A stretch of DNA of 64,000 bases from Nyssa sinensis (taxonomy: Eukaryota; Streptophyta; Magnoliopsida; Cornales; Nyssaceae). The translations under genes and the position numbers were made by a program. This document shows positions 1 through 9,805 of the stretch, one piece after another. A model generated the notes under the pieces. That model was not told the DNA's origin. It made no database searches and saw only the letters and a program-made list of their open reading frames with translations. The stretch lies in assembly GCA_008638375.1 (NCBI GenBank), contig CM018043.1:44267917-44331916 (forward strand), read 5' to 3'. The stretch's first letter is position 1; the number at the start of each line of letters is the position of its first letter.

Positions 1-960
1 AAAAGTTATGAGTTAATTACACTTATCTCTTTTGTAATTTTTGATAATTGTAAATATCTCTTCTATAATTTTTAAAATAATATTGTTAGTCTTCTCTTCT
101 TGACGCCGTTAACCAAATTAATTCAATTATCAATTTATCCTTCTATTTTAATAATATTTTCAAGTCAAAAATCAATTCTCTCTCCTCTTTATTTCTCTAT
201 CTCCCCGTCTCTCTCATCTTTAGCTCACTAATTTTTGAGTGTTATCTTTCCACCGCCAGTCTTGCAGGAGCTCTGATGGGTCAAAGCAATTGAAATTAGC
301 TTCTTTCATATCATGGTTTCTCAATTGAAATCAATTTCTTTCATATCATGGTTTCTTAGGATTTGGATTTGGGGGTTTTGAATCTCTGTAGTAGAATCCA
401 AATAGAGGGATGATGGAAAATAAGATGAGATAAAGAGGATTAAACCTCTCATAGCCGTCGTGGAGGATGATGAAATATCTCTCTTTTTCACACTATGCAG
501 TGTTGGCGCCGCAGATACTACCAAACCTCTTGCAATCGACTCGATTTCACCATCGTTACCGAACTCTCTGGTTGCAGCAGCGATGAAGACTCGTAGGAAA
601 CATCTCCATCGGAGATTGTACATTAGTTTTTCCACAACCGCCTTAATTTCGTTGTTGATCTTTGTTGGAGGGATTAAAAGAGGCAACGGGTAGAGTGACG
701 AAGAGAGAACACTGTAATAAAACTAGTACAATAAATACAACTGGCTGATCTACTACGATTTTTTTCATTTTGCACAATTTTTTTTCATTTTGCTCAGATC
801 TTGTGTGTGTATGTATACATTATTTTTAATAAGATTTTTTTATAAAAAAAAGAGAGAGAGAGAAGATTTTTTAGAGCGACTATGTAATTTTAGTGAAATA
901 TAATTTGAGAGAGAAAATTATTTATGAAATATTTTAGAAAAATAATTTGGGGGAGTATTT

Positions 961-1101
961 TTAGAGAGAGACAATTTTGAGTGAGATGCCCTCTAGCTCC
1001 CAGCCATTATCAAATTCGACTTTCAAATTTTGTTGCTCCATCTTAATGTTATGGAGTTGCCCTTTGACTTGCTCAAGCTCAGTGACTTGCTCATACAAAT
1101 C
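961..1101 (-). pseudogene. Exon-like coiled-coil fragment
   Basis: On the minus strand a T-rich tract ending in CCAG at about 1102-1110 looks like a 3' splice acceptor. It is followed by an open frame to a TAA at 961-963. The frame reads as a charged heptad-like peptide (QDLYEQVTELEQVKGQLHN, then KMEQQNLKVEF), as expected for a coiled coil. It has no start codon of its own and no flanking exons that I can find. I infer a terminal exon of a broken gene or a fragment captured by a transposon, because a Helitron-like 3' terminus lies about 600 bp away. The parent family is unknown and chance is possible. Confidence 0.35.
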
Positions 1102-1700
1102 CTGGAAAAAATTTTGATCAAACATTATTGGTAATAAAGGTGAAAAAGAAGGGAAGTTTGTGACTGAGCAAAAAGTGAATTCTCCAAAATCCTAAAACAT
1201 ATATATAAAAGTGAACATAAGGGGACAACGTACATAGGTATGTCAAGATCAATACATCAGATTGATAGATCGGCATGGCATCAGCATATAGATCTCAAAG
1301 ACTTGGACTCCTAGGGAAACTCTAAGACTAATTTCAATTTGGGAACTACTTCTATTCCAATTGGATCAAGGACTCATCATTAGAAAAAGGCAAATTGTAA
1401 TTCTATTCCAATAACGGGAATATCTAATTTGGCAACCTAAAATCACTATAAAAAAAAGAAAAAAGAAATTGAATTGGGAAAAGAAACCTGAACACATATA
1501 TATTTATGAATTGGGAATTGATTCATTAAATTTTCAATTGGGCAATTGATTCATGTAAATAGTAAAATTTAACTATTTATGAAACCATTAATTTTTGTTT
1601 GTGCCTCAATTAAAAAAAAAAAAAGAAAAGTGATATGTAAATGTGAGTTTTAAAAATTTAATATTATTATTACATTAAAAATAGAGACAAAAATCGACAA

Positions 1701-1731
1701 ATTCCGCACATAATGCGGGCACATAAACTAG
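1701..1731 (+). mobile_element. Candidate Helitron 3' terminus
   Basis: A short stem CCGCA/TGCGG with loop CATAA is followed ten bases later by CTAG and then T. Plant Helitrons end in a GC-rich hairpin about ten bases before CTRR and insert between A and T. I did not find the matching TC 5' end inside the window, so the element may be truncated or start beyond the left edge. The match rests on one hairpin and one tetranucleotide. Confidence 0.45.
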
Positions 1732-2549
1732 TATATATATTTATTGGTCCTCTGTTTATGTTGTTTCTTTAATGATTTGAATTTTTAAGAGTGATTGTCA
1801 ATAAAAGTGTATTTTATGATTTGCTTGTGGTCTTGTGATTTGGTCGGAAAATTGCAGGAAAAAAAGAGAATGATGTTGGTAATTTTTTTTTAATTAAAAA
1901 AGAAAAAATCTTGTAAATTTTTTTTTTAAGAAAGAGATGTTGGATTTTTAAAATTTTTTGTACAAAAAAAAAGGGGTCAAAGGGTTGGATCCGAGTTGAC
2001 CCAATTCTTACTTGACCTGACCCGTGCTTAATCATTCTTAGCGAACAGTAAGAAATTTAAAACTAATCCGTATATATATTTTATAGAACTAGTTTTAGGC
2101 TTTCCAAACAAGCCCTTAACTTGATAATTGAGTATTTAGAAAAAAAGTGATCAATTTTTTAGGATCAATCTTTTAGCCTAATCACTTAAATAATTGTATT
2201 AAAATTTTGCTAAGTTATCAATTATTTCAGGAATTTAAGTTGTTAGAAGAAGAAACAATAATATATCTGAAGAGTGTAAGTATTTTATATACATTATTAA
2301 CTTATTTCCTAATAATTTAATCTTTTAAAATAGTTAGGTCTATTGAAATTACTTTTTAAGTCGATATCAAGTAAGCACATGCATACATGAATGTATAATA
2401 TTTATAAAAATGTATGAACCTTTATACGTGTATCAATACAAAATTAGATACATAAATGCATATTTATACATAAAAATTTGATGAAAGCATTTAAACTAGT
2501 ATACATGTTTGTAAAGATATAATCACATTTATAAATAACTATACATACA

Positions 2550-3028
2550 TGTCTAGATATGAAAGTAATATTAGAAGAAGCGGAAGTAGTAAGATACTTA
2601 GTTTCAGCAATACATTCTAAGCTTTATTGCATGATCCAACATTTGTATCATAGAGTATTGAATAAATTACGAACATCCTGGATGCATGACTCTCACACTA
2701 TTTGGTATGGTGAGAGAGGGGTTAGGGTTGATTGTCTACTTTATGTGTTACGGAATGCTTGTAGCACGATGAAAATCACAGACATAATTATAAATAGGCA
2801 GAGACCCTTCTCCTTAAAGATACAAACATTATTAACTTTCTCTCATCAAGGAAGTTGGTTAGTTATTTAAACTTTTGATGATAACCACTTACGTAGATAT
2901 GATAATGGATAGTTAACCGTAACTCTATCATCCATAATTTTGACACATAATATATATATATATGTATATATAATATTGGTTAGAAAACTAATGTGGCCCT
3001 TAAGTCTCCTAATGGAGACATGGTTACA
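2550..3028 (-). mobile_element. Copia 3' LTR (479 bp)
   Basis: Read on the minus strand the block starts TGTAACC and ends TAGACA, the TG...CA ends of an LTR. It lies directly next to a polypurine tract (3029-3040). A TATA-like box (TATTTATA, complement of 2789-2796) and a later AATAAA-like signal (GCAATAAAGC) fit LTR promoter and polyadenylation functions. The length is normal for a copia LTR. It is the 3' end of the minus-strand copia relic to its right. No matching 5' LTR was seen. Confidence 0.6.
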
Positions 3029-3040
3029 TTCTCCCACTTC
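3029..3040 (-). promoter_or_regulatory. Copia polypurine tract
   Basis: The minus strand reads GAAGTGGGAGAA immediately before the TGTAACC start of the LTR. Plant copia elements commonly have a GTGGGAGA-type plus-strand priming tract here, so it fixes the LTR edge and the orientation. Confidence 0.6.
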
Positions 3041-3238
3041 ACACACATGACACATCTTAGCACTTATTGGATAATAGAGACTGAAACTAAATATTGCTAA
3101 ATAACTAAAACTACCCAAAATTTATATGAGAGACACAATGCACGAATCATGATGGTTATGCCCTATGTTTTGGACAATTCCTTCCATGTATCACGATGCA
3201 CTATCCTTTTAAATTTTCATGCGGTATCATACTTTACG

Positions 3239-5706
3239 TGTCACGCCCCGAATTTCCCACGAACCCGGGGCGCGAGTAACGAGACAGAAAGTAAAATAAA
3301 TAAAAGGACAAAAGTAATTAAATTCAATAAACATGCGTCCATCATCATCCATACACAAAATAACGTAAGATACATCGTTCAGGAGTCATTCGGGCTTAAG
3401 CCCTTACATTTCAACATACAAGTCTCATGGACAAAATATAACAAGTGTTTTCCCTTATCAAAGCATCACTGGGTCTCAAGCAGCTGGGGGGTCCTCATCT
3501 GAAAAATGTTGCCCACGAATGGGTCAGCTCAACTGCTGGTATGATGAAGTGCTAATGCCAGAAATAAAGCTAAGGCGTGGCATGTGCAAAGTGTACATTT
3601 ATTTCTAAATGACATTCAAGCATCGCAGTAGTATATATGAATAGTATGCGTGACACACCCATGCACCACTCTATGCCACACCCATGTCTCGTTTACGGGT
3701 ACTCCCCGATGGCTACGGAGTACCAATGCAATGGCCAATTTTGGGTTTTTCACCACAGGATCTACACCCTCATAATGCAAAGCACCACGTGCTTACCCAC
3801 GCCATGTTCTCAAAGGATTCATCATATGCCAATATGCCAATGCAATCTCAATGATACATGGTTTCCACAATATAGCATGCTCGAGACAATAATATATAAA
3901 TCACCCAACTGATTCCACATGCAATCATATCTCGTAAAATTAACATATACACATGTCGTGAGCCACGTTCATCATTCACCAAATATTCATAAGGTACAAG
4001 TAACATGTAAGCATGTGAACAACCAATTCCAAATAAACGGTAAACACATTACAGATAAACACATACGACATTCAGTCATTCACAAATATTCCTAACTTAA
4101 CTTCATTTCTAACACTAGCAAAACACCATACCTGATGGGTCGGTATCAACCCTAGAAGATCGTGAACTATATGTAACTGAATAGACGGATGAAAATGTAA
4201 GAGATCAGATCGCCTCCTCCTGTCCTGTCAGTGTCCCTAAAAGTAGAAATTACAACTCAGTCCATTGTTGTTTGAATGTATGCTATTCATCAAATTTTTA
4301 TGTCTTTAAATTCATGGGTTTCTATTCTGCTAAATTGAACCCTACCATTGGTTTTAGAGCGTTTAAGAAAGTAAGTCTAGGCTTTCGTAGAACTCAATTC
4401 GGACACCGGGGTTCAAAAGGGCAAAACAGTCATTTTGCACTTTACACGTGTCCTTACATTTCGTGACCTCTTTTCACAAATCGGACTCCACGGTTGAGTC
4501 CGAAATGTTCGAGATAATAAAATTCTACTATTTGTTTACCTAATTCGGAGTTCGTTTGACTGTGTTTCAATCTAGGGGCATTTTAGTAATTTTAAGGGTT
4601 ACTACGGGTCTTTTATTTTTCGGGACCCCGTCTCGTAAAACGGACCTCACCATTGGTCTCGGAATAGTCGAGATAGTCAAAATACACCTATGACTTGTCC
4701 CATTTGGACTCCGGGATATTTTTGAATATTTAATTAATTAAATTAATTTAATTAATTAATTAATTAATTTAATTAATATTTTATTAATAATTTAATCAGG
4801 TGGGTCAAAGTGTAATTTCTAACAGTTGGGGGGTCAATTCGTAATTTCTGAAAGTTCAGGTTAAGGTTCAAATTTAAAAGGTTCAAATCCAAAGGTTTAA
4901 ATCCTAAAGGTTCAAATTCATTTAATTTAAAACAAGGGCTGACACGTGGCAGGGGCAGACCGGCCCAAGCCCGACCCGACCCGAACCGACCCGACCCAAA
5001 CCCGGAACAGTTCCCTTCTTCCCCCCCGTTTTTCCGGCGAACCTCCGGTAGGGTTCCGGCGTCTTCTCCGGCGCCGGTGACCCTTTTCCGGCGAGATTTC
5101 TTCAACTTTTTAATACGGTTTTCTTCGGTTTTTCTAGGGGATTACGCATCCCGAGTTGGTTTTCCCTTTCATCACTCGGAACCCTTCGAAATGACCAGAA
5201 CCGTAGCTCCGGCCACCCCAAACCCAGATTCCGGCGAGCTGGTTTTTCTAGTTTTCTAGCTCGATTTTTCCACCGTTTTGACTCCATTTTGACTCTAGGG
5301 TTTTCTGCAACTTACCCCAACAATTCCCCATCATTCAAACATGGATTTAGCGCCTAAAACACCAAAACCCGAGACTCACTCCAGACCTGCAACTCCAAAG
5401 TTCTCCCCCATTTCTCAACCATTTCTTCTCATTCTTTTTGCAAATTAATCCCTACATTATGCTCTCTAAGACCCTATAATCCAAATCAATTGAAATGCTT
5501 TTAAAAAAATTGAAACAGAAGGAACCACTTACAATTTTCTTGGCCGTTTCTCTCTCTAGCCGTGCCCACCTCCACCTTTCTGGTTCCTCCTCGAGCCTCC
5601 TCTCCTTCTTCACAGTCTAGAACCCTCTCTCTCTCTCTGTTTCTCTCTTCTTTCTCTTTCTTTCCTTCTCTTTTCTTCTCACCCGAGACACACCCTCATT
5701 CCTCTA

Positions 5707-5752
<46 letters not shown>

Positions 5753-6151
5753 AATCCGACCCACTCTCTGGCAACCCCACTGCCACACACAACTCTACTC
5801 ACACACTCCATCCCCCCACTCCTCATTGAGTGTAACACACTCAATCTACACACACCCACACACACAACCGGCCCACACACACATGCACACACTGTGCACT
5901 GTTATGTACATATATATATATATATATACACAAATAAATACATATATATATTCTCTAAATTTAATTATGCATGTAATATATATATATATATATACATGCA
6001 CATGTAGCATACACATAATTGTACACATACAATACACACATCACATTCTTAATAATGATAATAATAGTAATAATAATAATAATTAATTAATCAATTAACA
6101 ATTGCAAGAATAAATAATAATAATAAAAAAAAAAATTTTCATGTTATAACA
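3239..6151 (-). mobile_element. Solo LTR, Tekay-type, same family as E1
   Basis: The 2913-bp block starts TGTCACGCCCCG and ends TTATAACA. It is flanked by the perfect 5-bp duplication TTACG (3234-3238 and 6152-6156). Its first 80 bases differ from the E1 LTR at a single position I could see, and the rest follows the same order of blocks: conserved CACACCCATG region, TTAATTAA palindromes, G-box, CCGGCG-rich patch, then CT, CA, TA and AAT microsatellites. No internal sequence remains, so it is a solo LTR left by LTR-LTR recombination. It splits the copia relic. Frames inside it, such as 5562-6086, are microsatellite artefacts. Confidence 0.93.
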
Positions 6152-6156
6152 TTACG

Positions 6157-7400
6157 AATAACTTCTTATAAGTTACTCTAGGTCCAATAGTCCCAATGGA
6201 CTACATCTTAAAGGAAAAATTCTACGTGCACAAAACTAACTTGCCTTTCACAACAAAGACAAATGTCAACAGAAAACAAGAAAACAAGCAAAATGAGCTA
6301 ATTAATCTCAATTGCTCTACAAAACACCTTTACGAGAGCTTTTTCACTATGAGATTTCGTAATCAGATCTATACTTATATGCTCAACATTGACTTCTTGC
6401 GTATTTCTAAATAGCAAGATACTTTATGCCAATGTGCTTGCATTGGCTACCACTTTAGGGTAATAAAATGTAGCCTAATTATCACAGTGAATCCTTAATG
6501 TTTGAACAGTGAAACTCAAAGCTTTGTGATAAACCCTTAATTGTATAGCCTATGAAGTAGCTTCAATGCTTATAATCCCTGGTTCCTTATAAGTACCTCA
6601 TAATCTTAAGATAAGTACTGTCCTTTATTTCTTATGAAATTCTCTAACACTTTTTTAATGTAGGCCTGAAGAGACAATCATAATGTCTTTTAAGACCCGC
6701 TCAATGAATTTTCTATGTCTAATGACAAAGGATATTTCATGCAAATCCTTCATTTCAAGGTTTTAGAAAATAATCTAACTTTATGTAGCAAATTTAAGTC
6801 ATTGAATGCAAGTGAAATACATCCACATCTAAGTACTCCCACTGAACTTAAGGTATGTATAAGCATTCACAACATTCTCTATATTGAATCGTATGAATTC
6901 ATGAACCTTGAATACCATTAATGGAAAGTCTACTTCAATCCTTATCAGGATGTCCTTATCTTGCAAACCAAATGACTATCTTTATTAGAACAAAATCCTA
7001 GATTCCCTTTATATACTTTCTTTGCCCCTAATTTAAAGGATTGTTTCTCATATTTATTTAATGTAGCTTCATAAGAGCTACCATTACCATGATAGTTTCA
7101 AATAAATCATTTTTAGAAACTGAAAAAAAGTTCTAATTTCAAGTCTGATCTTTATATCAATTAATCTTATCAATTGAGTCCCTTGTGGTCTTATAGACCT
7201 TTTTAAAACCAAACTCCCTTAAGTAACACGTTGATTTTTCAAACTTGAATCTAGCTAATATATATAATTTCCTTTAGTTACGGATCATATAAAAACTAGA
7301 TGTGATCATCTCCATGTCTAACATCAAAGTTAAACATTTTTAAACATACAAAGAAATTACCAAAAATAGCTAAATTTCATACCTTAAAGGATCTTCTTTA
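6157..7400 (-). pseudogene. Decayed copia pol: reverse transcriptase to RNase H
   Basis: Read on the minus strand the region gives broken pieces of a copia polyprotein in the right order. An RT tail (FSKTLK then a MKD/IMIVS-type stretch) and an RNase H region (CDN, ATFYYPK) are followed by NVEHISIDLITK near 6370-6395, close to the end of pol. The NVEHIS-DLITK string is the typical last block of plant copia RNase H. Frames are broken by many stops and shifts. A possible remnant of the YVDD box reads as HGDD at about 7288-7320. The pol end sits about 250 bp from the PPT once the solo LTR is removed, as expected. It is not functional. Confidence 0.65.
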
Positions 7401-9532
7401 TATTATAGCTTTAGTTATATTTGTGAAGCTTATGTTGTAGACTGTATGTTGAGTTGTTCTTATGTGGTAACTCTTGAATTGATTAACAATTCATCTTTAT
7501 TCACAAATATCAATTCTTGATCTCATGATTCCTCCTACTCAAGTTAACATCCTTAATAAGTTTTGCATTTCTGGTCTTAATAATTCTAGGTATGTAAATG
7601 AGCTTACTATATAGTCAATGGAATATCCATTGACTACTCATGGGCTCAATTTCATTAATTGTGGTTTTAACTATAATGAGATAACTTTAAATATGTAAGT
7701 GACTTAAATAAGGTTCTATTCTTTTCATAACTTAAATGGTGTATAAGGAATAACCTTATACGAAACTCTATTCAAGGCATATATTATTATCCCTAAAACC
7801 TCAATTCACAAACATAATGAAGAAATATAGAGTTGCTTAGTAAACTATTTTACCTAAAGTAACACTTTATGAGGTGGTGTTTATTTTATACTAAGCAACA
7901 TTACATTCTTCTTTAGTTGACCCAACTTTTATCCCCAAATATAGTATAATAGATTCCAAGTATTTTCTTTATTCTTCCTCACACCTTTACAGGTCTTGTT
8001 GATCTATCTTATCTTTATGTAGTCTACCAAATATCAAAGACATTCTTTGATTTTCTTTATGGAGATATGTTACAATCTCCATGACCAAGTTATAAAGGAG
8101 GTTTCATATTTTATACTACACTTGATGCCAATATCATCATGTAAGGTGTGAATAAGGTCCCAAAAATCAATGATAGAATAGCCTTCAATAAAAATGTTGG
8201 GCTTGCAAAGGTAACTTCAAAATCCAATAGTCACTTTTGAAAAAAAAAAACAAATTCTCAAAAATATTTTTCAAAAAAAATTTCTTATTTTCTATAGCAT
8301 CGATGTGCGAATGCATCCTATTTCCAAAATGGATGCTTTGCTCACTTCCCATTGATTTCTTTAGGGTGAGAGACTTTGATATGATATTGGTAATGTGAAT
8401 TGTAATAGCTAAATCAATTCACTAACAACTATAATCATAACACACGAGAGACATAAGATTAATTTAGAGTCATTTCCTTATGTCTTTCATTTCTTGATGA
8501 TGAAGAATAAATATTTATTTCCATGTTACTTGAGTGGCACACTTTATTCTTCATAAATACCATAACTTTCTTTATTTTCATACTTTAGACTCCCCACTTC
8601 TTAAACACACAATTAAAAGTAAATTGATGGGCCATATTACTTTATGTGTGTTTTAAAAGATTCTTACACGATCCATATTTCATAGGAAGAGAGTTGAATA
8701 TAAAATTGATAACTAATGACTCTAAGTTCTCTACATTAGGGACTTGAATTGAACTGTAATGTCCCTCATTTCTATAATAGACATTTTCTAGAATCACTGC
8801 ACTTAATGCCGGATTTTCTTTTTGTTATGGTGTTTGCTGATGCCTTCTCAAAGCTAATAAATTAACAATATGCAATCCTTTACTTTATCAAAATGTGAGA
8901 CTAAACCTTTAATGCTTTCAATAAAATATGAACTTAATGAGCATTTAACTTAAGCGACTAAGTCACTCCCACTATTTATTAGCATTCTTTTTCGCTATGG
9001 AACTCATTTATGCAGGTACAAGCTATACATTTATACGGATTACCAGATTGAGTTCCATATATCCTAAATGTCAAGAATTTTTGTTCTTCCACAAAATGCT
9101 ACAAATTTATATAACTTGAGAAAAATATCATTCAACATAAAATAATGAACAACCAAGAACATACATTCATTTATTGAAACTATAACCATAGTTTGAATTG
9201 ACCGATATTAAATTCAGAAAGCACAATCCAAACATACCTGTGGGCATGGTTGCATCCACATTAGATTTGTTTATTATCTTTATTAATAAGACCAATGAAT
9301 TCTAGACACTAAGAGAATAGAATATCATACATGTGGGCCTAGAAATTCTAAACGCTTAATGCCTAATATATCATCTTATTCTAATTAAATTATGTAAAGT
9401 GACTACCTCCCTGTGGGGAAAAGTAATCACTTATAACAATTTAATTACAATCATGGAGGGCCATTTATAAAATTATTATTTAAATAATTAAATTTTTGTG
9501 ATCATAAAAATAGTTGAAGATCACACATTCAA
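7400..9532 (-). pseudogene. Degenerate upstream part of the same copia relic
   Basis: This AT-rich stretch continues the minus-strand element toward its 5' end. I could not read a convincing integrase or gag domain from it. It is assigned by continuity only. It ends at the composite insertion at 9533, and the flank resumes at 16888. No 5' LTR or primer site of this copia element was found. Confidence 0.35.
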
Positions 9533-9702
9533 TGTCAAGACCCACACCAGCATAGCAAGATATTGTCCGCTTTGGGCCTGCGGCCTGCACGGTTTTGTTC
9601 TTGGCTGGGCTTTTGCCCACCAAAAGGCCTCTTACTAAGTAGTGTGCAGCCCCCCCTTATGAATACCTTAACCTTCTCCTCCCCGAGCGATGTGGGATGG
9701 CA
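9533..9702 (-). mobile_element. TRIM LTR, first of 14
   Basis: The 170-bp LTR reads TGCCATCCC to CTTGACA on the minus strand. It has two small hairpins (GGGCCTGCGGCC at about 9571 and GGGC-TTTT-GCCC at about 9607). Its start is placed at TG just after the purine tract at 9706-9723. It forms the 3' end of the composite insertion. Confidence 0.6.
9688..9698 (-). promoter_or_regulatory. snRNA-type upstream sequence element in TRIM unit 1
   Basis: The minus strand reads ATCCCACATCG, an exact match to the plant snRNA upstream sequence element RTCCCACATCG. A TATA-like stretch (TATTCATAA, complement of 9657-9665) starts 22 bases downstream, near the spacing of Pol III snRNA promoters such as U6. 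All 14 units keep the 11-mer; the TATA-like stretch is altered in two. A TTTT about 32 bases past the TATA-like stretch would stop Pol III early. The same 11-mer also occurs in LTRs of other plant TRIMs, so function is unproven. Confidence 0.5.
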
Positions 9703-9705
9703 TTA

Positions 9706-9723
9706 CCCTTCTCCCTCCCCCCC
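9706..9723 (-). promoter_or_regulatory. TRIM polypurine tract, unit 1
   Basis: The minus strand has an uninterrupted 18-base run of G and A three bases before the LTR start. It repeats in every unit with small length changes in the G run, which cause most of the 273-275 bp variation. Confidence 0.55.
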
Positions 9724-9793
9724 TTCAGGCTCGGCCTCTCCGGGGCGAGCAGGGTCCCTCAGAACCACTCACCACACTTCCGGTCGGGTTCCG

Positions 9794-9805
9794 GCTCTGA
9801 TACCA
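9794..9805 (-). promoter_or_regulatory. TRIM primer binding site, unit 1
   Basis: The minus strand reads TGGTATCAGAGC, the plant initiator tRNA-Met primer site, two bases after the LTR end CTTGACA. It recurs in each unit. Units 4 and 10 carry TGGTATTAGAG instead. Confidence 0.75.

Larger units (their letters stand above)
1..2549. other. AT-rich intergenic flank, no recognised gene
   Basis: The stretch is AT-rich with long A and T runs. Short overlapping open frames at about 321-693 on both strands match no family I recognise and look like chance. A 21-bp motif (TTCTTTCATATCATGGTTTCT) occurs twice at about 302-356. Two items inside it are listed separately: a candidate Helitron 3' end and an exon-like fragment. 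I see nothing definable between about 1740 and 2549. Confidence 0.5.

Noticed and set aside
321..693. Overlapping 121- and 77-codon frames on opposite strands
   Set aside because: No recognisable domain, no conserved start context and unusual composition. Kept only as part of the unassigned flank.
5562..6086. 174-codon frame rich in S, L, I, Y, T and H, with similar frames at 21588-22188, 25640-26297, 44429-45107 and 46591-47127
   Set aside because: These come from CT, CA, TA and AAT microsatellites in LTRs. Composition and position explain them fully.
9230..9532. 5' LTR of the minus-strand copia relic
   Set aside because: The sequence does not resemble the 3' LTR at 2550-3028, and no TGGTATCAGAGC-type site of its own was found there.
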